From Flammeovirgaceae bacterium SG7u.111 (GTDB lineage: Bacteria; Bacteroidota; Bacteroidia; Cytophagales; Flammeovirgaceae), in NCBI GenBank assembly GCA_034044135.1, contig CP139021.1, positions 5,657,635-5,721,634 on the forward strand: a DNA stretch of 64,000 bases, read 5' to 3'. The stretch's first letter is position 1. Every line of letters begins with the position of its first letter. The position numbers and the translations under genes were made by a program. Below, piece by piece: positions 1-10,310 of this stretch. The notes under the pieces are model-generated. The model made no database searches and was not told the origin of the DNA. It worked only from the letters and a program-made list of their open reading frames with translations.

Positions 1-3000
1 TCGTTGTCTTGTACATCAAGCTCTACAGATTGGTTCATAAGAGTAAAGCCTTCATCATCAACAGCAATTGGCTTACTATTTAGATTCACCACAGTGATAG
101 CTACTGTTGCCGTATCACACAAACCATCAGGATCGCAAATTTGATAGGTAAGATTATCTTCACCACTGAAATCTTCATTTGGTGTATAAAGCAAACTATC
201 TCCATTTGTTACAGATACTAATCCGTTTAGAGGTTTATAAATAATAGCCGTTGTCAATACTTGCCCATCGTCATCACTATCGTTTGCCTGAACATCTATG
301 TAAGTCGGTGTTTCTTCATTGAGTGTGATGTAATCATTTTCAGCAACTGGCTTAGCTAGTGTTCCTACACCTTCTATTTGAAAAGTGAATGTCCCCTCAT
401 CTAAATCTGAATTTCCAATTATAATTTGAGCTACTCTCTGCCCAATTGCCGAAGGATTAAACTCTATTTGGAAAACAGTATTTGCCGAAGCCGCAAGTAT
501 GGTACTTCCAGGCTGCGTTACCACAGTAAAATCACCTTTGTTCAAACCATCGATCTCAATAATTGGTGCTGAAGTAAAAGACAATTCGCCATTACCTGTA
601 TTTTCAATAGTGAAAGAGTGAACTTTAGTTTCACCCGAAACTTTCATTTCACCAAAGCTTGTGTTGTCAGTAGTTGAAACTACCGTACTCCCATCTACTA
701 TTTCGACACCATTTCCAGAAACAGCTATTTCGGCATCTACACCTACTCCTTGGAGGGTAAATGAATAAGACGGTTCATTCAAATCATCACTTTCAATAGT
801 AAGTACCACTTGTTTTATTCCTGCTGATTGTGGGTTAAAGACCACGCTGAACGGAGATATGCCCCCCACAGCAATTGCAGTTGCAGGAAATGTAGTAACA
901 GAGAAATCAGCAATATCCCCTGAAAGACTTACCACGGGGCTTCCTGTTAAGTTCAGTTGTAAGTTTCCTGCATTGGTGATTTCAAAAGTCCTTTCTAAAG
1001 AGCCGATATCTACCAATATGTTTCCAAAATTAGTTAAGTCATTCACCGAAGGAGTGATGTCCCCATTTACTATTTCACGGCTGTTTCCTTCAACAACTAT
1101 CTCAGGGGTCAAGCCATTTCCTTCTACTTTAAAAGTATAGGTGCCTTCATCTAAGTCATCGTTGATGATAGTGACTAGCGCTTCTCTTATTCCTACATCA
1201 GATGGGCTGAATTTCAATTTAAATGCGCTGTTTAAAGCCACCCCTATAGAAGTACTCGGCAATTCTACAACCTCAAAATCAGTTGCATTAGCCCCTGAAA
1301 TAGCCACTAACGGGCTACCAGACAAATTCAAATCGGAAGTCCCACTGTTGGTAATTGTGTATTCATATGTGACCGTATCCACTCCAATAGAAAGAGAGCC
1401 AAAATCGGTATTGTTTGTGTTAGAAACAGTAGAGCTTCCATTTGAAATAGCTACTCCATTTCCAGAAACTTCTACTTCAGGGCTTACCCCTACTCCGCTA
1501 ATAGCAAAATCGAATACCGTCTCATCCAAATCATTGTTATCGAAAGTTATAATCGCAGACCTACTCCCTAGGGCTTGAGGCGTAAAGCGAATCACGAAAC
1601 TAGTGGTATCACCTACTGCTACAGGAGATACAGGTAATCTGACAATTGAAAAGTCACTACTTTCCGACCCTGAAATCTCAACCAATCCTGTTGAGGTCAA
1701 ATCTAACGCTTCTGTTCCTGTATTGTAAATTACAAATGTTTGGTCTTGGTATTCCCTATCGAGAATTACCTCACCAAAACTCGTCCCATCGGCTACTTCC
1801 GGAGTATTGTCTCCATCTATAATCTCTATTCCCAAACCTCTTAAGCTTACTTCAGGACTCACCCCAGTTCCTTGAATGGCAAATGTATAATTACCTTCGT
1901 CCAAGTCATTGCTACTAACTTCTATTACTGCGGACTTCAATCCTAAGCTAGTGGGGCTGAAACTGACTTCTGTAATTACACTATCCCCTGGCATAAGGAT
2001 GCTCTTAGGAAGCGCATTAATTGCAAATTCGCTGCTATGTGTTCCAGAAATGTTAGGAGCTTGTAAATCCAACAAGCTAGTACCATTATTTTTGATTACA
2101 AATTCTCTCCATACTGTTCCATCCGACACTAAGGCAACTTCAAAATCGGTACCATCTACGGTTGATGGAGTGATATCGCCAGATACAATTTCGTTTCCTT
2201 TTCCATAGACTGTGATTTCAGAACTAAGCGCTTCCCCTTGAATAGTAAAAGTATAAGGGCTGGCATCCCAGTCATCATTCGCAATTGTTATTGTCGCTGT
2301 TTTAGTACCTATACTGTTAGGCAAGAAAACTACCCTAAAACCGGTTTGGTCACCTGCTACTATAGCACTATCAGGCTCGGAGATAATATAGAATTCACTT
2401 GCATCTGCACCAGATATGGATACTTTCGGGTCACCTATCAACAGCAATTCACTTGTACCTGCATTCTTGATCGCAAAATAAGCATCTGCGCTATCTAACA
2501 AGACTACATCTCCAAAATCAGAGAAATCTATTTCTGCTGGTGTGATATCACCATTGGTAATAAAACTTCCATTACCATGCACTTCCATTACAGGTTTTAC
2601 GCCAACACCTTCAATATTAAAAGTGAAGGGGTTTTCATCCAGATCATTCGTACTTATTTCTACTGTAGCTTCTCGTAAGCCTAATCCTCCTGGTAAAAAC
2701 CTTAAGGTAAAACTCACACTATCATTCACGGCTACAGGTCCTACCGGCTGGGTAAGCACTGCCCAATCACTTGCATTTGTACCAGTAATATTAATAGCGG
2801 GTGTACCTGAAAGCACCAAGCCTGTTGTTCCATTATTTTTAATGGTATATGTATATTCTAGCGTATCTATCTGAACAACATTTCCATAATCAGTAAGATC
2901 AGCTATACTAGGCGTATTATCACCAGATTCAATATCCTTATTATTTCCTTCTACAACTATCTCGGGACTAATACTACCTCCTTCAATAGCAAAAATATAG

Positions 3001-6000
3001 GTACTTTCGTCTATATCATCACTTTCAATTCTTACTACAGCACTGAAAGCTCCTAGCGTCACTGGTTTATAGGTCAACTCAAATGTGGTGCTATCACCAG
3101 CGGCTATAGTGGTAGCTGGCAATTCAGTTACTTCCCACAAAGAGGCATCTCCTCCAAAAAGGCTTACCTCTGGTGTACCGGTCAAATTCAACGGACTTGT
3201 ACCTGTGTTTTTAATTGTATATATAATGGATAAACTATCACTTGCCAGCACTAGCCCAAAATCAGTACTATCCGCCACACTTGCTGTAAAATCTCCGTTG
3301 ACAATTACCGCATTATTACCCAAAATCTCAATTTCAGGACTGACGGCATTGCCTGTAATATCAAATTCATAAAACCCTTCGTCTGCATCGTTTGATTTAA
3401 TAATTACTACAGCTTCCTGTTCTCCCAAAGCTATTGGATCAAACGTCACATCAAATTCTGCAAATGCTCCTCCTAACACAAATGATGATGATGGTTGAGT
3501 TATTTGGTATGAAGTTGCTCCTGTACCCAGAATACTAACAAAAGGAGTTCCTGTGAGCCATAGAGTATCATTTCCTGTATTGTGAATTTGGAAAGTGTGG
3601 GCAATAGTTCCAGTCCCAACAATCAAGTCTCCGTAGTCGGTAAAGTCGGCAACTTGAGGTGTTGTATCTTGATTGGCAATAGACAAGCTATTTCCCATTA
3701 AATCTATTTCTTGACCTATTCCTGTGCCTGTTACTGTAAAATTGTAAGTTCCTTCGTCTACATCGTTTGTAGATATTTGAAGTTCGGATGTAAGCGCTCC
3801 TAAATCGGTAGGATCAAACGTCAAAACCATTTCGATGGAATCTCCTGCCAATACATTCGCAGGAAGCGCAGAAGCAAAGTCTACTGAAAAAGATGAAGCA
3901 TCTCCACCCACAAAACTGCCTGCTGTTATAATAAGAGTTGCATCGCCACTATTCTTTACAAAGAATGAATGCTGAACAGTATCGCCATAGACATTTACAG
4001 ATTCGAAATCAGTACCATCTGCTACTTCAGGAGTATTATCCCCATCTACAATTTCTACCCCTTGCCTAACTACACTTACTTCGGAACCAACTCCAGTTCC
4101 TTGAATAGTAAAATTATACAGCGACTCGTCCAAATCATCGCTCAGTACTTCAATCACAGCTGATTTCACCCCTAAGGTAGTAGGGTTAAAACTTATTCTG
4201 AACACAGTGCTATCTCCAGCAGCAACTGGGTCGCCTGGCATAGTTTCTATGGAAAACTTAGCAGCATCTGCACCACTCAACGCCACTTTTGGAGTGCCTA
4301 AATCAAGCTGGCTCGAACCTTCATTTTTAATACTGAACTCTCTCCATTTATTTGCCGAAACATAAGTATTACCAAAATCTCTATTATCTGTAGTTAATGG
4401 AGTTACATCTCCATCAGTTATGGCATTTCCATTTCCATAAATTGCAATTTCAGGACTTTGCGCTACTCCCGTGATATCAAAAGTATAAGATGGAGTTACC
4501 AAATCGCTGTTGACTATGGTTACGGTAGCGTTTTTTGTACCGACCGAACTTGGCAAGAACACCAACCTAAAACTAGTTTGCCCTCCCTGAGCAGTTATGC
4601 TATCAGGCTCTTCCAACACATACCATTCGCTCGCATCGGCTCCTGAAAGGGTGACTTTTGGAACATTGGTAAGTTCCAATTGGCTTGTACCTGTGTTTTT
4701 GACTACAAATAGAGAAATCACACTATCCGTTAGTATCACACTTTCAAAATCTGTAAAATCGGCAGTTTCAGGAGTATTGTCACCATTGGCAATAGCATTC
4801 CCATTTCCTTCTACCTCTATTACAGGTTTTACAGCAGTACCTTGTATATCAAAGACATAAGGGGCTTCGTCTAGGTCATCATTGCCTATACTTACCGTAG
4901 CCTCTCGTAGCCCTAAAGCACTTGGTGAGAAACGAAGCGTGAAAGACACGTCTCCTGCCGCTGCCACGGTAGTAGTAGGCTGGGCAAGTACCGACCAATC
5001 TGCAGCATTTGTTCCAGAAATAGTTACAGGTGTTGCTGAAAGGTTCAGGGTAGAGCTTCCCGTGTTTTTGATGGTGAAAGTATAATCTTGGGTATCGGTA
5101 AGAATAACATTTCCGTAATCGGTAAAGTCGGCAGTGCTTGGTGTATTATCTCCCGAAGCTATTTCTGTACCGTTCCCTTCTACCGATATTTCGGGACTTT
5201 GTGCCTCGGCTGTTATATCAAACGTATAAGTTGGAGTAGATAAATCATTACTAGTGATACTAACAGTTGCATTTTTCACTCCTAAGGTAGTGCTTTGGAA
5301 AACCAGTTTAAAATCAGTTTGTCCACTTGCAGCGATAATACTATCAGGTTGATCTAGCACATACCAACTGCTGGCATCTGCTCCAGCAATGGAAACTTGA
5401 GGATAACTTGTTAGGTTCAATGCCCCAGTTCCCGTGTTTTTCAGAACATAGGTCATAATAACACTATCAGGCTTTATAACTAACCCATAGTCTGTAAAAT
5501 CAGCTACAGCTGGTGTCACATCTCCAGAACCTATCAGTGTTCCATTTCCATGCACCTCAATTACCGAACTTACTCCTGTCCCTTGGATGGCAAAATCAAA
5601 GAGGGGCTCGTCAAGGTCATCACTCAACACTTCAACCACAGCAGACTTCAATCCCGTACCCGTAGGGTTAAAGCTCACCCTGAATACAGTGCTATCTCCA
5701 GCAACAACTGGGTCGCCAGGCATAGTTTCTATGGAAAACTCAGCGGCATCCGCACCACTCAAGGCTACTTTGGGAGCGCCTAAATTGAGCTGGCTCGTCC
5801 CTTCATTTTTAATACTGAACTCTCTCCACTTATTTTCAGAAACATAGGTATTTCCAAAATCACTATTGTCTGTACCCTGAGGAGTTACATCCCCATCGGC
5901 TATAGCATTTCCATTTCCATAAACTGCAATCTCGGGGCTTTGTGCTACCCCTGTAATGTCAAAAGCGTAAGATGGAGTCACCCAGTCGCTGTTTACTATA

Positions 6001-7463
6001 GTTACGGTAGCCGTTTTAGTTCCAATGGAAGTTGGAAGAAAAACCAACTTACACTCAGTTTGCCCACCTGCAGTAGTGATGCTATCAGGCTCTTCCAACA
6101 CATACCATTCGCTGGCATCCGCACCTGAAAGGGTGATTTTTGGAACATTGGTAAGTTCCAATTGGCTTGTACCTGTGTTTTTAACAACAAACAAAGAAAT
6201 CACACTATCCTCCAATACTACACTTTCAAAATCTGTAAAATCGGTAGCTTCAGGTGTATTGTCACCATTGGCAATAGCATTCCCATTTCCCTCTACCTCT
6301 ATTACAGGTTTTACAGCAGCCCCTTGTATATCAAAGGTATAAGGGGCTTCGTCTAGGTCATCATTGCCTATACTTACTGTTGCCGCTCGTAACCCTAAAG
6401 CACTTGGCGAGAAACGGAGCGTGAAAGACACGTCTCCTGCCGCTGCCACGGTAGTAGCAGGCTGGGCAAGTACCGACCAATCTCCGGCATTTGTTCCAGA
6501 AATAGTTACAGGTGTTGCCGAAAGGTTCAGGGTAGAGCTTCCCGTGTTTTTGATGGTGAAAGAATAATCTTGGGTATCGGTAAGAATAATATTTCCGTAA
6601 TCAGTAAAGTCGGCAGCGCTTGGTGTATTATCTCCCGAAGCTATTTCTGTACCGTTCCCTTCTACCGATATTTCGGGGCTAATCCCTTCTCCACTTATAG
6701 CAAAAGTAAATGTGGGATCAGTACCACTATCACTTATAATTTGGACAACAGAACTAAAATTACCAGCAACAGTTGGGCTAAACGATAAGTCAAAAGTTAA
6801 AGACCCTGAAGCTGGAACTACTAAAATACCAGGCAACGTTTCAGACCAAAGAGCTGCATCACCTGAAGTGGCTTGAATAGAAGAAATAGTAAGATCAGCC
6901 GTACCAGTGTTATTAACCGTAAATGGCAAAGTAGAAGCACCTCCAGCCAAGACCTGTCCAAAATCTGTATTATCCGTCACACTCGTTGTCAAATCCCCAT
7001 TACTAATTGTATTTCCATTTCCTTCAAGTGAAATTTGGGGAGTTCCTCCTCCACCCACTGAAGTTTTAACTACATCAGGATCATAAGAATTTCGGCCTTC
7101 TGAGCCGCCCCTAGCAGGAGCAGCAACATTTAACGAAAATGAAGTTGCATCAAGATAAATAGTACCACCTGCTCCATCATTGCCTGTATCTGAAGCAGGG
7201 CTTCCGTTTGTTGTTATATTTTCTCCCCCACCTCCTATTATTTCTATTTCGGAAGCTTTACCAATCACAAATCCACCACCATCTTCAAACGTCTTTCCTT
7301 CCCCTTCATCTACCACATTTACAGCCGTTATGCAGATAACTTTTACATAGGCATTTACAAGTCCCTCAGCATAGGAAGCAGACACACTTGCAAAAAGGAA
7401 AAGTACACAAAAAGCTAAGTAAACTAGTGGCTTACCTTTGGTTTGAAAAATATTATTTCTCAT
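1..7463 (-). CDS. Giant secreted repeat protein: 18 choice-of-anchor-D domains plus cadherin-like domains (3' end outside window)
   Basis: One uninterrupted frame of 2,487 visible codons runs off the left edge. The N-terminus is a signal peptide ending near SVSASYA. A glycine-rich stretch of about 100 residues follows (GGGGEN, GGTIYLD). Next come 18 repeats of about 123 residues, each opening like EIxVEGNGxxIxxGDxTPxxxDxTDFG, with inner KNTGxxxLNL and SPxxxGxxxAxVxIxSDDxDE. This is the choice-of-anchor-D / ASH-like Ig pattern of secreted Bacteroidota proteins. After repeat 18 (about nt 370) a cadherin-like domain starts (KPVAENDYITLNEE, SDDDGQ, YTPNEDFSGEDNLTYQI). The missing C-terminus probably carries further such domains and a sorting signal. 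In-frame ATGs at 7487 and 7520 are alternative starts; 7463 was chosen because it puts the signal peptide closest to the N-terminus. Likely role: cell-surface or adhesin-like protein (inference). Confidence 0.85.
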   Translation of the reverse strand, partial: MRNNIFQTKGKPLVYLAFCVLFLFASVSASYAEGLVNAYVKVICITAVNVVDEGEGKTFEDGGGFVIGKASEIEIIGGGGENITTNGSPASDTGNDGAGGTIYLDATSFSLNVAAPARGGSEGRNSYDPDVVKTSVGGGGTPQISLEGNGNTISNGDLTTSVTDNTDFGQVLAGGASTLPFTVNNTGTADLTISSIQATSGDAALWSETLPGILVVPASGSLTFDLSFSPTVAGNFSSVVQIISDSGTDPTFTFAISGEGISPEISVEGNGTEIASGDNTPSAADFTDYGNIILTDTQDYSFTIKNTGSSTLNLSATPVTISGTNAGDWSVLAQPATTVAAAGDVSFTLRFSPSALGLRAATVSIGNDDLDEAPYTFDIQGAAVKPVIEVEGNGNAIANGDNTPEATDFTDFESVVLEDSVISLFVVKNTGTSQLELTNVPKITLSGADASEWYVLEEPDSITTAGGQTECKLVFLPTSIGTKTATVTIVNSDWVTPSYAFDITGVAQSPEIAVYGNGNAIADGDVTPQGTDNSDFGNTYVSENKWREFSIKNEGTSQLNLGAPKVALSGADAAEFSIETMPGDPVVAGDSTVFRVSFNPTGTGLKSAVVEVLSDDLDEPLFDFAIQGTGVSSVIEVHGNGTLIGSGDVTPAVADFTDYGLVIKPDSVIMTYVLKNTGTGALNLTSYPQVSIAGADASSWYVLDQPDSIIAASGQTDFKLVFQSTTLGVKNATVSITSNDLSTPTYTFDITAEAQSPEISVEGNGTEIASGDNTPSTADFTDYGNVILTDTQDYTFTIKNTGSSTLNLSATPVTISGTNAADWSVLAQPTTTVAAAGDVSFTLRFSPSALGLREATVSIGNDDLDEAPYVFDIQGTAVKPVIEVEGNGNAIANGDNTPETADFTDFESVILTDSVISLFVVKNTGTSQLELTNVPKVTLSGADASEWYVLEEPDSITAQGGQTSFRLVFLPSSVGTKNATVTIVNSDLVTPSYTFDITGVAQSPEIAIYGNGNAITDGDVTPLTTDNRDFGNTYVSANKWREFSIKNEGSSQLDLGTPKVALSGADAAKFSIETMPGDPVAAGDSTVFRISFNPTTLGVKSAVIEVLSDDLDESLYNFTIQGTGVGSEVSVVRQGVEIVDGDNTPEVADGTDFESVNVYGDTVQHSFFVKNSGDATLIITAGSFVGGDASSFSVDFASALPANVLAGDSIEMVLTFDPTDLGALTSELQISTNDVDEGTYNFTVTGTGIGQEIDLMGNSLSIANQDTTPQVADFTDYGDLIVGTGTIAHTFQIHNTGNDTLWLTGTPFVSILGTGATSYQITQPSSSFVLGGAFAEFDVTFDPIALGEQEAVVIIKSNDADEGFYEFDITGNAVSPEIEILGNNAVIVNGDFTASVADSTDFGLVLASDSLSIIYTIKNTGTSPLNLTGTPEVSLFGGDASLWEVTELPATTIAAGDSTTFELTYKPVTLGAFSAVVRIESDDIDESTYIFAIEGGSISPEIVVEGNNKDIESGDNTPSIADLTDYGNVVQIDTLEYTYTIKNNGTTGLVLSGTPAINITGTNASDWAVLTQPVGPVAVNDSVSFTLRFLPGGLGLREATVEISTNDLDENPFTFNIEGVGVKPVMEVHGNGSFITNGDITPAEIDFSDFGDVVLLDSADAYFAIKNAGTSELLLIGDPKVSISGADASEFYIISEPDSAIVAGDQTGFRVVFLPNSIGTKTATITIANDDWDASPYTFTIQGEALSSEITVYGKGNEIVSGDITPSTVDGTDFEVALVSDGTVWREFVIKNNGTSLLDLQAPNISGTHSSEFAINALPKSILMPGDSVITEVSFSPTSLGLKSAVIEVSSNDLDEGNYTFAIQGTGVSPEVSLRGLGIEIIDGDNTPEVADGTSFGEVILDREYQDQTFVIYNTGTEALDLTSTGLVEISGSESSDFSIVRLPVSPVAVGDTTSFVIRFTPQALGSRSAIITFDNNDLDETVFDFAISGVGVSPEVEVSGNGVAISNGSSTVSNTNNTDFGSLSIGVDTVTYEYTITNSGTSDLNLSGSPLVAISGANATDFEVVELPSTSIGVALNSAFKLKFSPSDVGIREALVTIINDDLDEGTYTFKVEGNGLTPEIVVEGNSREIVNGDITPSVNDLTNFGNILVDIGSLERTFEITNAGNLQLNLTGSPVVSLSGDIADFSVTTFPATAIAVGGISPFSVVFNPQSAGIKQVVLTIESDDLNEPSYSFTLQGVGVDAEIAVSGNGVEIVDGSTVVSTTDNTSFGEMKVSGETKVHSFTIENTGNGELSFTSAPIIEIDGLNKGDFTVVTQPGSTILAASANTVFQIEFNPSAIGQRVAQIIIGNSDLDEGTFTFQIEGVGTLAKPVAENDYITLNEETPTYIDVQANDSDDDGQVLTTAIIYKPLNGLVSVTNGDSLLYTPNEDFSGEDNLTYQICDPDGLCDTATVAITVVNLNSKPIAVDDEGFTLMNQSVELDVQDN
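4080..6680 (-). repeat. Recent block duplication (1,482-bp offset) inside the giant repeat gene
   Basis: The three-domain block at about 4080-5200 is nearly identical at DNA level to the block at about 5570-6680. Matching points such as 4201/5683, 4451/5933 and 4882/6364 all differ by exactly 1,482 bp, which is 494 codons or four domains. The other repeats in the gene are much more diverged, so this is a recent in-frame expansion. Confidence 0.85.
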
Positions 7464-7520
7464 TGATAACAGAGGACTGAACACCATCTTCGATATATTA
7501 TTTCTGGCTGATTTATACAT

Positions 7521-8158
7521 GTAATAAAACTGTTATAGCTCAAGCTATAACAAAAACTCGCTTACCTGTACAAACGTATAATTGCCGAATAACTTGCTAT
7601 ATATTACTTATGTAATATAAAAGAGGCTTGGCTAATGGTATAATTTATGTATAAAACACAAATGATTCTATTGTAGAATTAATTTCAAAATAATAGTTGG
7701 CACTAGAGTTAAAAGAACAAATATTTACCACATTCAAAATAAAGAAAAGAGATGAGCTTCATGTGAGGTTTTAAAACCAATTATCAACTCTAGCACCTTA
7801 ACAATTGTAAACCATAGTATAAATCACAATTTCTTTCTAAGAAAAAATGCTTATCACCTGCCCCTAATATTTCACCACTTTTAGCATCTAAACTTCTCAT
7901 AGATTTTGCTACTTATGCCCAACCCTTCCTATATATTTGCTTTTTTCATCAAAAAAATTAATTCTATTTTGAATTTTAATCTCAAGAATTATGATAATTG
8001 CCTTTTTTATTGTTAATTATCTCTTTATTTAGAAAGCCCTTAATACAAGTGGTAAAAACCCTAAACTTTTATATAACTCTAGAGACTTGCAAGCACCATT
8101 AGTGCTTATTGACTCTGTTATTCAATTTTAGAACCTAATAACTAAATTAATTCATACC
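7521..8158. other. Divergent intergenic region with palindromes
   Basis: AT-rich spacer of about 640 bp between the giant gene (-) and the MotA-like gene (+). It holds the palindrome at 7532-7551 and a second dyad TATATTAC-TTAT-GTAATATA at 7600-7619. I see no open frame of credible length and no RNA gene. Confidence 0.6.
7532..7551. promoter_or_regulatory. Perfect 20-bp palindrome upstream of the giant gene
   Basis: GTTATAGCT-CA-AGCTATAAC has perfect 9-bp arms. It lies 12 bp upstream of the alternative ATG at 7520 and 69 bp upstream of the chosen ATG. The two-base centre makes a dimer-binding operator more natural than an RNA hairpin. No regulator is assigned. Confidence 0.4.
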
Positions 8159-9436
8159 ATGCTCAACGAATTAGATCCAATTCTCATCCTTGAAGTTGTC
8201 ATCGTCCTTATTATTATCATTTCCCAGGTCATTGTATTTTCTGGCAATAGGTTGACGATCAATAACCTAAAAAAAATATTCCCTGCCGGCCATTCTCTTG
8301 ATATAGAACTACTGCCTCTAACTGGCAACGATACTGATGACGAGGCTGACGACAAGAAGGATAGCCCTACAAAAATGGCTTTGATCAAAAATGACAACCG
8401 TTTTAGCAAGCCCTTTCAAGAAATTGTAGAATCTAGTAACAATTACATTCTCAGAAATAAAGGAGGAGTAACCTTTGTAGGTCTAGAAAGCATTGCCGAA
8501 AGAAAAGGTGAGTCTATTGAAGGCTCGATAGAACAAGTTTTAGCGTTGCCTCTTTACTTAGGTCTGCTAGGTACCTTTACCGGTGTAATCATCGGTTTGG
8601 TAAAAATTGCTATCGTCGGCGTAAGCGACGTTGCTATCCAGTCTTTCATAGGTGGTGTATTAGTTGGTATGATTGCCAGTGCTTTTGGTCTTTACCTCAC
8701 CGTAAGAAGCAACTCCGTTTTCAAAAATGCTAAGAAAAAAAGAGATGCCGATTTATATGATTTCTTGCAGTTCGTAAGAATGAACATCGTTCCTCGCACA
8801 CCAAAATTAATGCCCGACGAGCTCAAAAAGCTTCAATACAACATTGCTTCGTTCACCGATGAGTTTGTGAATTACCAAAAACAACTCAACAACACGCTTT
8901 CTGATTCTCTAAGAAGATTTGAAGACCTCCAATCTGTCTTCAACAACATAAGAGGGCTCGAGCCCGACTTCGAAAACATGAAACATTTTCTCCAAAACAA
9001 TTCAACGTTAATGGAGCGCCAAGTAACCAACCTAGAATTGGTAAACCAACGTACGGCAGATTTGGCTGGAGAGATAGACCATAGGATGCAAGCTGTAGAC
9101 CAACGCATCAGATCACTTGAAACAGGTGATGCTACCACAGTTTCAGCACGGACTGGCAATGGAGAAATACTCGACCAATCAGAGCTTATCAGTCTCAACA
9201 AGGCTTTGCTAGACAAAATGGAAAGCTCTGAGAACAATAGCAGGCAAATGGCCACACATATTGGCAACCTTTATAGCTTTTTACAATCCGAACTTCCCAA
9301 CAGCGGCTCGGGTGGCGGCCCTACTAGCTCTTTTGGATTTAAGTTCTTTACCTTGCTTGGCTCAGTCGCTTTCGCCTTGGGCATAGGCATAGGAATATGG
9401 TATATAGCCAATGAAATCGTCCCTCTTTATATGTAG
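8159..9436 (+). CDS. MotA/TolQ/ExbB-type proton channel protein, ZorA-like
   Basis: This 425-residue membrane protein has TM1 at residues 8-27, an acidic linker (50-66), and a MotA/ExbB-like pair of TM segments at about 127-182 containing LGLLGTFTGV and GGVLVGMIASAFGLYL. A long helical, coiled-coil-prone tail spans 215-370. A Gly/Ser hinge (GSGGGP, about 384) and a final TM (395-415) follow. A channel with a long helical tail beside a MotB-like partner is the ZorA layout of Zorya anti-phage systems. The extra C-terminal TM and the absence of ZorC/D/E genes differ from that. The partner gene starts 55 bp downstream. Proton-driven energy transduction at the inner membrane is inferred; the biological output is unknown. 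Confidence 0.8.
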   Translation: MLNELDPILILEVVIVLIIIISQVIVFSGNRLTINNLKKIFPAGHSLDIELLPLTGNDTDDEADDKKDSPTKMALIKNDNRFSKPFQEIVESSNNYILRNKGGVTFVGLESIAERKGESIEGSIEQVLALPLYLGLLGTFTGVIIGLVKIAIVGVSDVAIQSFIGGVLVGMIASAFGLYLTVRSNSVFKNAKKKRDADLYDFLQFVRMNIVPRTPKLMPDELKKLQYNIASFTDEFVNYQKQLNNTLSDSLRRFEDLQSVFNNIRGLEPDFENMKHFLQNNSTLMERQVTNLELVNQRTADLAGEIDHRMQAVDQRIRSLETGDATTVSARTGNGEILDQSELISLNKALLDKMESSENNSRQMATHIGNLYSFLQSELPNSGSGGGPTSSFGFKFFTLLGSVAFALGIGIGIWYIANEIVPLYM

Positions 9437-9491
9437 AATGAGCTAATACTTCACAAAAGCTCAATTTTTCAACTCAATAAAGAAAATAAAC

Positions 9492-10310
9492 ATGAAACAT
9501 AATTCAGGGAATTTCTTTTGGGCAAGTTATGCCGACCTGATGACCGCTCTTTTTATCATCACGCTCACACTTTTTGTATTGAGCTATAAGATGTTCAAAG
9601 ACAAGCAAATCAGGATTAAGGCCATGCAAGAACAATTAGACCTTAAAAGCAAGCTAATGGCGGAGAAAGAGCAAGACTTAATAGAAATAGAAGGGTATCT
9701 TGTCTCTGAAAAATCGCTTGCCGACTCGCTCATCCAACAATTGGAGGCTGAAAAAGGAAGGCTTCTGGTGCTTGAACAAGAGTATAGAAAACTTAAAGAA
9801 ATAGAAGAAGCAATATCCAAACTAGACAAGAAATACTTTGAATATCAGCCGAAATACAAGAGACATATTTTGAAGTCTGATGTTCAGTTCAAAACAGGTA
9901 GTGCCGCTATTGATGGCAAATATCACGAAATGCTGAAAAATGCAGGGCAAGAGCTCAAATCTCTTATAGATAGCTTAGAAGATAAGAGCATCAAGTATAT
10001 GCTAGTAGTAGAAGGAAGTGCATCTAAAGACAACTATGCAAGAAACTACGAACTTAGCTACGCTCGTGCCCTCCAACTCTACAAACTTTGGGAAAGACAA
10101 GGCGTTGAATTTGATCAGGACCGTATCCAAGTCATTATATCTGGTAGCGGAACCAGCGGTATAGGTAGGGTAGTTGGTAACGAAAAGCTCAACCAACGTT
10201 TCTTGATTCAGATTATACCTAAAATTGGCACAATTGACTTGGCTGATATTGAAGAACTAAGAGAACTGAACAGACAAGTTCAGGAAGGAAGCGTTCCTCC
10301 TGAAAATTAA
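9492..10310 (+). CDS. MotB/OmpA-like stator partner, ZorB-like
   Basis: This 272-residue protein has one N-terminal TM in a MotB-type context, FFWASYADLMTALFIITL, with Asp15 in the position of the proton-carrying Asp of MotB and ZorB. A coiled coil (about 35-110) follows, then an OmpA-like peptidoglycan-binding domain (about 125-255; FKTGSAAID, VEGSAS, RNYELSYARAL, NQRFLIQI). It is the natural partner of the preceding channel protein and surely co-transcribed with it. It has none of the flagellar or gliding gene context of true MotB. Its stop overlaps the 3' end of the convergent gene by 4 bp. By analogy it would anchor the channel to the cell wall. Confidence 0.8.
   Translation: MKHNSGNFFWASYADLMTALFIITLTLFVLSYKMFKDKQIRIKAMQEQLDLKSKLMAEKEQDLIEIEGYLVSEKSLADSLIQQLEAEKGRLLVLEQEYRKLKEIEEAISKLDKKYFEYQPKYKRHILKSDVQFKTGSAAIDGKYHEMLKNAGQELKSLIDSLEDKSIKYMLVVEGSASKDNYARNYELSYARALQLYKLWERQGVEFDQDRIQVIISGSGTSGIGRVVGNEKLNQRFLIQIIPKIGTIDLADIEELRELNRQVQEGSVPPEN

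Noticed and set aside
1-7463. Many plus-strand frames of 60-145 codons across the repeat region
   Set aside because: They are antisense to one continuous minus-strand gene, recur at the repeat period and have no coherent protein features.
1-7463. CRISPR-like regular repeats
   Set aside because: The period is about 370 bp, the repeats are protein domains in one frame and there are no unique short spacers or cas genes.
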